From Oscillospiraceae bacterium (GTDB lineage Bacteria > Bacillota > Clostridia > Oscillospirales > Ruminococcaceae), in contig JAGAJF010000154.1 of assembly GCA_017829005.1 (NCBI GenBank), positions 1 through 52,053 on the forward strand: DNA of 52,053 nt, read 5' to 3'. The position numbers and the translations under genes are program-made. Positions 17,268 to 25,594 of this stretch are shown here, in pieces. Every line of letters begins with the position of its first letter. Position 1 is the first letter of the stretch. The notes beneath the pieces were generated by a model that did no database searches, was not told the DNA's origin, and saw nothing but the letters and a program-made list of their open reading frames with translations.

Positions 17268-18929
17268 ATGAAAGCAAAAAAATTACACAGATGTATTCGG
17301 AGAGCTGCCGCACTGCTTTGCGCCGCACTTATGCTGACCCTTTCGGCAGGCTTTCCCGTTTCGGCAAAGGAATACTCGGAAAAGGATTTCGTTCACGCCG
17401 AGGGAATGAAAATTATCGGAACTGACGGCAGGGAGCTTCATATCAAGGGAATGGCTCTGGGAAACAGCGTGTGGGGAAATCCGTCATCTCCCGATTTGAC
17501 CCATCACGATGAAAATACTTACAAGGAGCTTTCGGAAATGGGCTTTAACTGCGTCAGGTTCTATATAAATTACGGGCTGTTTGAAAGCGACAATGCTCCG
17601 TATCATTATAAAAGCTCGGGCTTTAAGTGGCTTGATAAAAATATCGCATGGGCAAAAAAATACGGTATGGGTATAATAATAAATATGCATTGTCCCCAGG
17701 GAGGATATCAGTCAAACGGCGATGGCATGGGGCTTTGGAATGACAAGCAAAATCAGGACCGCCTCACCGCCCTCTGGAAGAAAATTGCCAAGCGTTATGC
17801 AAAAGAGCCGACGGTATGGGGATATGGGCTGATAAATGAGCCTGTGGTGCCGATGAAGGACACAATGGAGGAGACATACGGGCAGTACAATAAGCTTATG
17901 CAGAGACTCACCTCCGAAATAAGGAGCGTTTCCCCCTATCAGGCGATATTTGTGGAGGGGATATGCTCAGCTGTCAAGCCTGACGGTGAGAGGGAATATG
18001 AATATTTCACCCCCGAACATTCCTTTGCGGATATTGACGATGATAACATCGTTTACGAGTTCCATAAATACGACCCCTTTTATTTTACTCATCAGAACAC
18101 AAGCTGGGCAGGCACGGAAGGTATCACAATGACCTATCCCTCGGAGGAGATAGTGGGGGAGAAGGCAATAAACGGCTGGGTAAAATGCGAAGCTGCATCA
18201 GAAAGATCAACAGACCCGAAGGGCTGGACATACTTTGAAAGCAAGACCGTTTCCCTTTCGGACAAGGCAAACGTCGTCGCCGCCGCCGTTACCGCATCAA
18301 ACCTTGGTCGGGACGGCTCTGCATATTTTGACGATATCACTCTGACGGAAATTTCGCCGGGGGGTAAGCGAAGAACGCTCTTTTCGGCAGATTTTTCCGA
18401 CGGAGCATTATGCGGCAATCCTTGGAGCGAGGACGGAAGCGGCGTTTCCGAATACTGCTCCGACGACGGATGCAAGGCGGCAGGCTGTCTGAAAATCTCG
18501 GGAACAGCATCGTTTTATGTGCATAACTTCAAGCGCTTTGAGATGAAAAAGGGATATAAGTATATGATATCGGGGTATATAAAATATGACAAGGGCTCCC
18601 CCGAGATAAGAATTGATATGTCTCTGAGCGAGAATATACACAGCTTTGACAAGGAATATCTGAGATCGTCCATTTTGCCCTATGTGCAGTTTTCGAAAAA
18701 GCATAACGTTCCGCTTTATCTGGGCGAATTCGGCGTTATCTCGGAGGGCTTCGAAAACGGACGCAACGGCATCGGCTGGGTAAGGGATATGATAAGCCTG
18801 TGTGAAAAATACGATATCGGATTTAACTATCACACATACAACGAGTCTGCCTTCGGTCTGTATGACGATTATCCCAACGGCAGGAACGAGGAGCTTTATG
18901 AGCTTTTCGGCAAAATGCTGAAAGATTAG
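17268..18929 (+). CDS. Secreted GH5-type glycoside hydrolase with an inserted internal domain
   Basis: 553 residues from ATG 17268, 9 nt after GGAAGGA. A signal peptide (about 1-34, CAALMLTLSAGFPVSA) precedes a GH5-type barrel beginning near MKIIGTDGRELHIKG. The acid/base Glu lies in GLINEPVVP (about residue 190) and the nucleophile Glu in PLYLGEFGV (about 486). Between them is a segment of about 170 residues (roughly 290-460, beta-rich, with AYFDDITLTE near its middle) that resembles a jelly-roll carbohydrate-binding fold, so the catalytic barrel appears split by a binding domain. There is no dockerin. It follows the other GH5 gene but has its own start region and terminator. Confidence 0.88.
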   Translation: MKAKKLHRCIRRAAALLCAALMLTLSAGFPVSAKEYSEKDFVHAEGMKIIGTDGRELHIKGMALGNSVWGNPSSPDLTHHDENTYKELSEMGFNCVRFYINYGLFESDNAPYHYKSSGFKWLDKNIAWAKKYGMGIIINMHCPQGGYQSNGDGMGLWNDKQNQDRLTALWKKIAKRYAKEPTVWGYGLINEPVVPMKDTMEETYGQYNKLMQRLTSEIRSVSPYQAIFVEGICSAVKPDGEREYEYFTPEHSFADIDDDNIVYEFHKYDPFYFTHQNTSWAGTEGITMTYPSEEIVGEKAINGWVKCEAASERSTDPKGWTYFESKTVSLSDKANVVAAAVTASNLGRDGSAYFDDITLTEISPGGKRRTLFSADFSDGALCGNPWSEDGSGVSEYCSDDGCKAAGCLKISGTASFYVHNFKRFEMKKGYKYMISGYIKYDKGSPEIRIDMSLSENIHSFDKEYLRSSILPYVQFSKKHNVPLYLGEFGVISEGFENGRNGIGWVRDMISLCEKYDIGFNYHTYNESAFGLYDDYPNGRNEELYELFGKMLKD

Positions 18930-18943
18930 GAGCATTATTTTCG

Positions 18944-18971
18944 GGACAGGGGAGACCCTGTCCTCTTTTTT
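18944..18971 (+). terminator. Rho-independent terminator after the second GH5 gene
   Basis: GGACAGGG (18944-18951), GAGA loop, CCCTGTCC (18956-18963), then a long T-run. Confidence 0.92.
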
Positions 18972-18983
18972 TGCAAAACCGCC

Positions 18984-19012
18984 TTGACAACCGGAGAAAG
19001 AAATAGTATAAT
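18984..19012 (+). promoter_or_regulatory. Promoter of the exopolysaccharide locus
   Basis: TTGACA (18984-18989), 17-nt spacer, TATAAT (19007-19012). Confidence 0.88.
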
Positions 19013-19043
19013 TATACTCAGATAGGTATGAAAAGAGGACGCT

Positions 19044-20144
19044 ATGGCTGTATATTGGATAATGCTCCTGCTGTCGGCGGCAATGGGTATCCCCCTGTGC
19101 GGACTTTGCGAAAAAAAAGAGAGCAGGACAGTCCTGCTTTACTATATTCTTTCGGGAGCTGCGCTTACCCTTATATCCGCCCTGCGCTTCGGCGTGGGCT
19201 ACGATTACAACCTTTATGCAGGCTGGTACTATGACCTTAATTTCGTGGATTTTGACGGGCTTCGGGGAGGCAGGCAGGAAATAGGACTTTTTTTCCCCCT
19301 AAAGCTTCTGAACCTTTTCACCTCCGATTATGCGGCGGCGTTTCCCCTTATTTCACTGCTTATTTACCCTCCCCTTATGACCTATATTTATCGTCATTCG
19401 GACGCCCCATGGATAAGCGTAACGGCTTTTCTGGGAATGGGACTGTTTTTTAACTCCATGAATTTTATGCGCCAGTTCATTGCGGCGGTCATATGCGCCT
19501 TTGCATTTGAATACGCTGTAAAGGGCTGCCGTGTAAGATATCTGCTGCTGATACTGTTTGCAGCTTCGTTTCACCGCTCGGCGCTGTTTCTTCTTCCCTG
19601 CTTTTTATTCGTTTATATAGACTGGAATACGGCAGTGCTTGCTGTGACGGCTATTCTGTCGGCAGGCGCATATATCTTTTCGGGGCAGCTGCTGAGGCTT
19701 GTTACAAGGTTTGCCTATTCGGATTATAAAATGGAGAGCAGCAGGGATATGATAAACGGGCTGCCCATTGCCTACACGGTAATGTACGGCGTGCTGTTTC
19801 TGGCGGCGTTTGCCCTCAGAAACCGTATGAACGGGGAAAAACGCAGTATCAATATGATAATATGGTGCTGCTTTGCCGCATTTTTCTTTGAGCTTATCGG
19901 CTCAAGGTATGCAATTGTTTCAAGGCTCGCCCTGCTGTTTTTTATCCCTGCGGTATGTCTGGGGACGCCGAAAATTTTTTCCGCTCTTTATGACATTGCC
20001 CAAATGCGGAAAAAGGGCGCAGGCATTGCGGCGATACTTGCAGCGGTGCTTATCCTTTCGGGTAATTACGCCCTGCTCATAAACCAAAATTACAACGGCG
20101 TTGTGCCGTACAAAACCATATTTGAAAGGACGGAAGTCAAGTGA
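19044..20144 (+). CDS. EpsG family membrane protein (probable polysaccharide polymerase)
   Basis: 366 residues with about ten hydrophobic segments. The pattern RFGVGYDYNLY near residue 50, NSMNFMRQFIA near 135 and FHRSALFLLP near 175 is typical of EpsG proteins, which are thought to polymerise exopolysaccharide repeat units at the outer face of the membrane. The ATG at 19044 follows AGAGGA. It heads the locus. The next gene starts with GTG inside its stop (4-nt overlap). Confidence 0.85.
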   Translation: MAVYWIMLLLSAAMGIPLCGLCEKKESRTVLLYYILSGAALTLISALRFGVGYDYNLYAGWYYDLNFVDFDGLRGGRQEIGLFFPLKLLNLFTSDYAAAFPLISLLIYPPLMTYIYRHSDAPWISVTAFLGMGLFFNSMNFMRQFIAAVICAFAFEYAVKGCRVRYLLLILFAASFHRSALFLLPCFLFVYIDWNTAVLAVTAILSAGAYIFSGQLLRLVTRFAYSDYKMESSRDMINGLPIAYTVMYGVLFLAAFALRNRMNGEKRSINMIIWCCFAAFFFELIGSRYAIVSRLALLFFIPAVCLGTPKIFSALYDIAQMRKKGAGIAAILAAVLILSGNYALLINQNYNGVVPYKTIFERTEVK

Positions 20145-20620
20145 AGCTGTCCTTTTACCCCTCCTCTGTCACCGAGGATATGGCACTTTGCCTGTGTGTT
20201 TCCTATGTATCCGCCTGCGCGTGCAGAGACGATTTTATACCCGATGAAGCGGCAGGCGTCCTGAGAGGTGCTGCAGCAGTACTTACGCTTGTGTGCTGGT
20301 TTGTGATGTCATTCTTAAACGGGCTGAGAATGAGAAAAGGCTTTGCTCTGGGAATGAGTCTGTGGCTCACTCTCCCGCCTGTGACAGGGCTTCTCATATC
20401 CGGGATAAGAACGCTTAAATTCAGCGATATGGGGCTTGCGGCGGATAAGCTCTGTCAGATCTGCTCAAGGCTTCCCTTTTCCGAGCTTGAAAGGGCTTCG
20501 GGAATAAACGGAAATATATTCTCCGTAATGACGGCGCTTCTTGGTCTTATGCTGTTCGGAGCGGGATATTTATATACAAAAAAGATGATACAAGGCTGTG
20601 AAAGGAACGATACATTATGA
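20141..20620 (+). CDS. Small membrane protein of unknown function in the EPS locus
   Basis: 159 residues starting at GTG 20141, overlapping the epsG-like stop by 4 nt. Three to four hydrophobic segments are visible (about residues 15-28, 40-60, 68-90 and 130-152). The protein is cysteine-containing but has no motif I recognise. Its stop overlaps the next start by 4 nt. Tight coupling on both sides argues for a role with the polymerase. Confidence 0.65.
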   Translation: MKLSFYPSSVTEDMALCLCVSYVSACACRDDFIPDEAAGVLRGAAAVLTLVCWFVMSFLNGLRMRKGFALGMSLWLTLPPVTGLLISGIRTLKFSDMGLAADKLCQICSRLPFSELERASGINGNIFSVMTALLGLMLFGAGYLYTKKMIQGCERNDTL

Positions 20621-21252
20621 AAAAAGGCTTTTCTGTTATTATGGCGACTGTTATCGCCGCATCTATGGCAGTTTCCGTAAGCGCTGCGGATTATTCAAAA
20701 AATCCCGGCTACACTCTTCCTCCTGCTGTTCCCTCCTCTTCTTCCGGTCAGAACGGCACCGGATCTCCCGCAGGTTCGTCTCTTGCAAATCCCCTTGAGG
20801 TGATAGAAAAGAAGGATATCAGAGCAGCCGTTGCCAAGGGTGAGCCTATTTATGCGTCCTACGAGACCGCTCAGTTAAAGGCAAACGCTATGGCTATGCT
20901 TGCAGGCAGGAACGGCGGCGTTCTTACCGTTATTACCAAGCGTTACACCGCTGTTATCGACGGAGACAGCATTACCGAGGCAAAGGACATCAGTCTTGCC
21001 ATTAAAATGACAAAAGCCGAGGCTCAGGGCGCAATGGTACTCAGAACAGAGCAGATAGGCTCCTTCGGCTGCACCGTTGATATCCATATCCCTGCAAAAT
21101 ATTACACTCAGTGCGGCATAGACCTGAAAAATGCTCATGTGTACTATGTGGACGATGATAAGAACGTAAACGATACGGGCGCTCTTGTTTTTGATGATGA
21201 CGGAAATATCGTGGTTTCCATGACCTACGGCGGAAAATATATTATTATGTAA
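20617..21252 (+). CDS. Secreted protein of unknown function in the EPS locus
   Basis: 211 residues. A signal peptide (1-24, ending VSVSAA) is followed by a Pro/Ser/Gly-rich linker (about 30-57) and a compact acidic domain (60-211). The domain includes an alternating beta pattern near VLTVITKRYTAVID and the aspartate-rich end YYVDDDKNVND. There is no cell-wall anchor. It might be a matrix or accessory protein exported with the polysaccharide; this is inferred from position only. It is followed by a terminator. Confidence 0.7.
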   Translation: MKKGFSVIMATVIAASMAVSVSAADYSKNPGYTLPPAVPSSSSGQNGTGSPAGSSLANPLEVIEKKDIRAAVAKGEPIYASYETAQLKANAMAMLAGRNGGVLTVITKRYTAVIDGDSITEAKDISLAIKMTKAEAQGAMVLRTEQIGSFGCTVDIHIPAKYYTQCGIDLKNAHVYYVDDDKNVNDTGALVFDDDGNIVVSMTYGGKYIIM

Positions 21253-21266
21253 AAAATATCATCAGG

Positions 21267-21296
21267 GCGGATATCCTCGGCGGGTATCCGCTTTTT
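21267..21296 (+). terminator. Rho-independent terminator
   Basis: GCGGATA (21267-21273) pairs with TATCCGC (21285-21291), followed by TTTTT. Confidence 0.8.
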
Positions 21297-21340
21297 GTAT
21301 TTCTGTGAAGCTTTTCCCTGTTTTTTGTCAGCTATAACAA

Positions 21341-21369
21341 TTGACAAAAAAATCGGCTTGGTGTATAAT
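21341..21369 (+). promoter_or_regulatory. Promoter of the second EPS operon
   Basis: TTGACA (21341-21346), 17-nt spacer, TATAAT (21364-21369). It overlaps the earlier in-frame start, supporting ATG 21419. Confidence 0.88.
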
Positions 21370-21418
21370 TATAAAGTGTGTTATTATATCGCCCAGGCGG
21401 AAAGGGGAGAGAATATCA

Positions 21419-22105
21419 ATGGCGGATACGCTTGAAAAGGAACAGAACAGTTCTGCGCCCGAATACTGTTCCCCCGCAGAGAAAAAAAGAGCTTTTGAGT
21501 TCTTTAAGCGGGCTGCGGATATCCTTCTGTCCTTTATTGCTTCGCTTATTCTCCTTATTCCCTGTGCAGTCATTGCTCTGCTCATATTTGCCGAGGACGG
21601 CGGTCCCGTTATCTACTCTCACAAACGTATAGGAATGGGCGGGAAGCCTATCAAGGTGTATAAATTCCGCAGTATGAAGCGTGACGCAGATAATATGGAA
21701 AAATATCTCACCCCCGAGCAGCAGCAGGAGTTCAGAAAGGAATACAAGCTCAAAAATGACCCCCGCGTTACAAGGATAGGAAAGATCCTTCGCAGGACAA
21801 GCCTTGACGAGCTGCCTCAGATATTTATGAATGTTCTTATTCTCGGAAATATGTCCGTTGTGGGCCCCCGTCCCGTTGTGAATGAGGAAACATTGCTCTA
21901 CGGTGAGGCAAGAGACGCATTCCTTTCCGTCAAGCCCGGACTTACGGGCTATTGGGCTGCATATGCGGATAAAAACACAAGCTATGAGGACGGCTCCCGT
22001 CAGAAAATGGAGCTTTATTATGTGAAAAACAGGTCGGCGCTTCTGGATATAAGGATAATATTCCGTACTGTTATCACCGTTATCGACAGGATACGCTCAA
22101 AATGA
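21419..22105 (+). CDS. Undecaprenyl-phosphate sugar phosphotransferase (initiating)
   Basis: 228 residues from ATG 21419 with AAGGGGAGAG upstream. A single membrane anchor (about 35-60) is followed by the bacterial sugar transferase domain: [31 protein letters not shown] and [10 protein letters not shown], ending with KPGLTGYWA. Such enzymes load the first sugar-1-phosphate onto undecaprenyl phosphate on the inner leaflet, starting each polysaccharide repeat. It is the first gene of an operon running to the flippase. Confidence 0.93.
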   Translation: MADTLEKEQNSSAPEYCSPAEKKRAFEFFKRAADILLSFIASLILLIPCAVIALLIFAEDGGPVIYSHKRIGMGGKPIKVYKFRSMKRDADNMEKYLTPEQQQEFRKEYKLKNDPRVTRIGKILRRTSLDELPQIFMNVLILGNMSVVGPRPVVNEETLLYGEARDAFLSVKPGLTGYWAAYADKNTSYEDGSRQKMELYYVKNRSALLDIRIIFRTVITVIDRIRSK

Positions 22106-22117
22106 GGAGCATCTAAT

Positions 22118-22861
22118 ATGAAAACAGAGCTGCATATCCATACCTCATATTCCTGCGACAGCCTTTTGAGCATAAGACTGCTTGCCCTTATCTGCAAAGC
22201 AAAAGCCATTGACTGCATAGCCGTCTGTGACCACAATACCATCTCGGGAGCATTAAAGGCAAAGCAGTATTTTAAGAAATACGGGATAAGCGTTATTGTG
22301 GGAGAAGAAATTTTTACGGCTGACGGAGAAGTTATAGGGCTTTTTCTGAAAAACGAGATATCTCCCGGGCTTTCCGCCGAAGAAACGGCTGAAAGGATAA
22401 CCTCTCAGGGGGGAATGATATATATCCCCCACCCCTATGATGCCAAAAGATATAAAACTGTTCTTAAAACAGATAAAATAGAAAAGCTTGCCCCTGTTAT
22501 CGACTTTATCGAGATCTGCAACGGCAGAAATGCCGAAAGCAGCTTTTCAAAGAAGCAAAAAGAGATCGCAGACAGATATACCGACCCCGTTCAGACCGTC
22601 CGCATTGCAGGAAGCGATGCTCACGCTTGGTTTGAACCGGGAAGAAACTTTATGCTCTCCGAAAGCTATGATACAAATTCACCCGGGGAATTCAAGGAAG
22701 CTATGCTTTCTGCGGAAAAAGTCACCGCTCCCTGCCTGCCTGCAGCACATTTCCATACAAAAACGGTGCGGCTTTTCAAGCTGCTTTTGAAAGGAAAGTT
22801 CAATGAACTTTATAGAATTATCCTCAGAAAATGCGTCAAGGGAAACAAAAAAACTGGCTGA
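22118..22861 (+). CDS. PHP domain phosphoesterase in the EPS operon
   Basis: 247 residues. Metal-binding motifs of the PHP family are in order: HIHTS (residues 6-10), CDHNTIS near 39, IPHPYDAKR near 106 and GSDAHAW near 168. The family hydrolyses phosphate esters with two or three metal ions. The 3' end overlaps the next gene, a phosphoribosyltransferase, by 59 nt, so the two are co-translated. A matched pair that transfers phosphoribose and removes its 5-phosphate is an attractive reading, but is inference. Confidence 0.85.
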   Translation: MKTELHIHTSYSCDSLLSIRLLALICKAKAIDCIAVCDHNTISGALKAKQYFKKYGISVIVGEEIFTADGEVIGLFLKNEISPGLSAEETAERITSQGGMIYIPHPYDAKRYKTVLKTDKIEKLAPVIDFIEICNGRNAESSFSKKQKEIADRYTDPVQTVRIAGSDAHAWFEPGRNFMLSESYDTNSPGEFKEAMLSAEKVTAPCLPAAHFHTKTVRLFKLLLKGKFNELYRIILRKCVKGNKKTG

Positions 22862-23402
22862 CATCATTAGGCAGCAGTATGCCCCGGACGCAGTTGTTTT
22901 TGTTGCCAAAGGAGCATACCGCATGGGGCTTGAGTTAGGCGAGCTTTTTGATGTCCCCGTACTTGAGATATTTGCAGAAAGAAAGCACAGCAGGCTTAAA
23001 AGGCTCGCTGCTCCTATTCTGCAGATACTGCCCAAAAAGCTTAAAGCTCTGTTGCGGGCTATGGAGATAAACAACGGCACCCATATCAAAGCTCCCGACA
23101 GAACTGTCTTCTGGGGCAAAATACCCGAGAAAGCCTGTGATATCGGCTTTAAGAAGATACTGCTCGTTGATGACTCCTGCGATACGGGAAATACTTTTTT
23201 TCAGTGTATCGGAAAAATAAGGGAACGCTTTCCCGATGCCGAGATCAAAACGGCGGCTATAAATGTTTTTTCGGACTCGAAAAAGAACATCAGCACCGAT
23301 TTTTACATCTATACGGACTATATCATTTCAGGGCCCTGGTCGAATGATTCTCCCGAACACGAAGCCTTTATCAGCGGTTATAACGAGAAATTCGGGAAAT
23401 GA
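22803..23402 (+). CDS. Phosphoribosyltransferase-like protein in the EPS operon
   Basis: 199 residues. The PRPP-binding loop is clear: KILLVDDSCDTGNTF near residue 120, matching the type I PRTase pattern of hydrophobic run, two acidic residues and TG-T. DAVVFVAKGAYRMGLEL near 29-45 is the usual early strand and loop. The middle is basic (RKHSRLKRLAAPILQILPKK), perhaps for membrane or lipid-linked acceptor contact. It does not look like a purine or pyrimidine salvage enzyme. The ATG lies 59 nt inside the PHP gene. Its place among glycan genes suggests use of PRPP as a sugar donor. Confidence 0.8.
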   Translation: MNFIELSSENASRETKKLADIIRQQYAPDAVVFVAKGAYRMGLELGELFDVPVLEIFAERKHSRLKRLAAPILQILPKKLKALLRAMEINNGTHIKAPDRTVFWGKIPEKACDIGFKKILLVDDSCDTGNTFFQCIGKIRERFPDAEIKTAAINVFSDSKKNISTDFYIYTDYIISGPWSNDSPEHEAFISGYNEKFGK

Positions 23403-23444
23403 TACGGCTGCTTAACTCAGAAAGAAAGCGAGCTGCAGAACGTA

Positions 23445-24458
23445 ATGAACGAGAATCCTTCTATAGATTTTGTCATAATATGGGTGGACGGCTCAGATCC
23501 CGAATGGCTTGCCCAAAAAGCGGAGTATGCTCCTCCTTCCCATTCCGACTCCCGTCCCGAGCGATACCGTGATTGGGGGCTTCTGCCTTACTGGTTCAGA
23601 GGGGTGGAGAAGTTTGCTCCTTGGGTGAATAGGATACATTTTGTTACCTGGGGGCATATCCCGGAGTGGCTGAGTACCTCTCACCCGAAGCTCAATATCG
23701 TCCGTCACGAGGATTATATCCCTGAAAAGTATCTGCCCACCTTCAGCTCACATACCATCGAGCTTAATCTCCACAGGATAAAGGGGCTTTCGGAAAATTT
23801 CGTCTTTTTTAACGATGATACGTTCGTTACCGCTCCTGTTTCAAAGGAGGATTTTTTTAAAAACGGTCTCCCCTGCGACAGCGCTGTGCTGAATGTTCAC
23901 TGCTATGCCCCCAGCCTGCCCATACAGATGATAGCCATAAACGATACGGGTCTTATAAACGAGCATTTTGATATAAAGCGGACAATAAAGGCTGCTCCTT
24001 TGAACTGGCTCAGCCCTTTGTACGGAAAGCTCCTTATGCGAACCTTTCCCCTTATGTTCTGCCCCAGATTTCCGGGCTTTTACCAGCCCCATCTTCCGTC
24101 CTCGCTGAAAATATCCACCATTGAGGAGGTCTGGAAAGCCGAACCCGAAGCTCTTGACAGGACTTGTATGAATAAATTCCGTTCGGCTTATGATGTTAAT
24201 CAGTGGCTTTTCAGAGAGTGGCAGCTTGCAGGCAACCGCTTTGTTCCGAGAAGTGCGGGGGTAGGAAGAACCTTTTACCCCGACAGGGACGGCAAGGACG
24301 AATTTGTACGTGCAGCGGAGGTCATCTCAAAGCAGAAGAAAAAGCTTATATGCATAAATGACTGCAAGCTGACGGAAGAAGAATTTGAAGAGTATAAAAC
24401 TCGGATAATAAGCGCATTTGAAAGTATACTTCCCGATAAATCGGGGTTTGAGGAATAG
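23445..24458 (+). CDS. Stealth family protein (hexose-1-phosphate transferase)
   Basis: 337 residues. Conserved region 1 begins IDFVIIWVDGSDPEW, and region 2 holds RIHFVTWGHIPEWL and VFFNDDTFV. These are the marks of Stealth proteins, which link sugars through phosphodiester bonds in capsules such as those of meningococcus. It predicts a phosphate-bridged polysaccharide. Its ATG follows AGCTGCAGAACGTA, a weak ribosome site, 42 nt after the phosphoribosyltransferase. Confidence 0.9.
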   Translation: MNENPSIDFVIIWVDGSDPEWLAQKAEYAPPSHSDSRPERYRDWGLLPYWFRGVEKFAPWVNRIHFVTWGHIPEWLSTSHPKLNIVRHEDYIPEKYLPTFSSHTIELNLHRIKGLSENFVFFNDDTFVTAPVSKEDFFKNGLPCDSAVLNVHCYAPSLPIQMIAINDTGLINEHFDIKRTIKAAPLNWLSPLYGKLLMRTFPLMFCPRFPGFYQPHLPSSLKISTIEEVWKAEPEALDRTCMNKFRSAYDVNQWLFREWQLAGNRFVPRSAGVGRTFYPDRDGKDEFVRAAEVISKQKKKLICINDCKLTEEEFEEYKTRIISAFESILPDKSGFEE

Positions 24459-24463
24459 AGCTG

Positions 24464-25585
24464 ATGATAAGAGTTCTTGAAAAGCTGAGATCGGTCACAA
24501 ACGGCGGCATTGAGACTTTTGTTTTTGGAATATCCGAAAGACTTAACGATGAGGATATCAAAATTGAAATATATTCGGACAATAAGCCCGAATCGCAGAA
24601 ATATGAGGATATTGCAAAAAGCTGCGGCATAAGGCTCAGAGGCTCGGGCAGGGACTACAAAGCTGTCAGAATAAAGCCTCTCAGAATGCTTCTCAAGTGG
24701 GTGGATTTTTTAAAATTCATAAAACAAGAGCATTATGACATCATTCATCTGCATATGTGCCGTCCCTATGACATTCTGTATGCGGCGGCAGCAAGGCTTG
24801 CCGGCAGCCGCCATATCATTCTTCATTCCCATTCCTCATGGCGGAGCGATGTTTCTTTTCCCGAGAAGCTTGCTGACCCGTTTTTCAGAGCATTGAGCAG
24901 GAAAAAGGGATATCACCTTGCCGCTTGTTCGAAGCAGGCGGCGGAGTATATGTTCGGAGATCGGAGCTTTGTCCTGCTGAAAAACGGCATTGAAACGGAT
25001 AAATTTTCTTACAGTCCCGAGCTGAGGATAACAGAACGGGAAAGGCTGGGTATCGGGGACAGCTTTGCTGTGGGAAATGTGGGCAGACTTTGCGAGGCGA
25101 AAAATCAGAGCTTCCTTCTGGAGATATTTGCAGAGCTTTTAAAACTCAGGCAAGACAGTATTCTCATCATAGCGGGTGACGGAGAGCTTGAAAGCCGATT
25201 AAAGCAAAAAGCCGAAGAGCTTAAAATATCCGAAAAGGTCATTTTCTGCGGTGCTGTGGATAATACTTCGCTATTATATCAGGCAATGGACTGCTTTGTG
25301 TTCCCCTCAAATTTTGAGGGACTGGGAATAGCTGCCATAGAAGCCCAGACAGCAGGGCTTAAAACCATATGCTCCGACGGAGTGCCGAGGGAAGCAGCTG
25401 TTACGGAGCTTTGCTCCTTTATGCCCCTTAAAGCTTCCCCGAAGGAATGGGCGGAGCATATAATATCCGAATGTGACGGATATGTGAGACGCAGCTATGC
25501 AAAAGAGGTAAGGACTGCAGGCTACGATATTGCCGATACTGCAAAGCAGCTTGAGAAGATTTATCGTTCATTGGCAGAGGAGTGA
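24464..25585 (+). CDS. Glycosyltransferase family 4 (EpsF-like)
   Basis: 373 residues of GT-B fold. The N-terminal acceptor domain has VTNGGIETFVFGISERL and DIIHLHMCRPYDI. The C-terminal donor site has GRLCEAKNQSFLLE and the EX7E-type motif EGLGIAAIEAQ. It would add a sugar from a nucleotide donor to the lipid-linked repeat in the cytoplasm. It starts 5 nt after the Stealth gene. Confidence 0.9.
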   Translation: MIRVLEKLRSVTNGGIETFVFGISERLNDEDIKIEIYSDNKPESQKYEDIAKSCGIRLRGSGRDYKAVRIKPLRMLLKWVDFLKFIKQEHYDIIHLHMCRPYDILYAAAARLAGSRHIILHSHSSWRSDVSFPEKLADPFFRALSRKKGYHLAACSKQAAEYMFGDRSFVLLKNGIETDKFSYSPELRITERERLGIGDSFAVGNVGRLCEAKNQSFLLEIFAELLKLRQDSILIIAGDGELESRLKQKAEELKISEKVIFCGAVDNTSLLYQAMDCFVFPSNFEGLGIAAIEAQTAGLKTICSDGVPREAAVTELCSFMPLKASPKEWAEHIISECDGYVRRSYAKEVRTAGYDIADTAKQLEKIYRSLAEE

Positions 25586-25594
25586 TTTGTGTAA

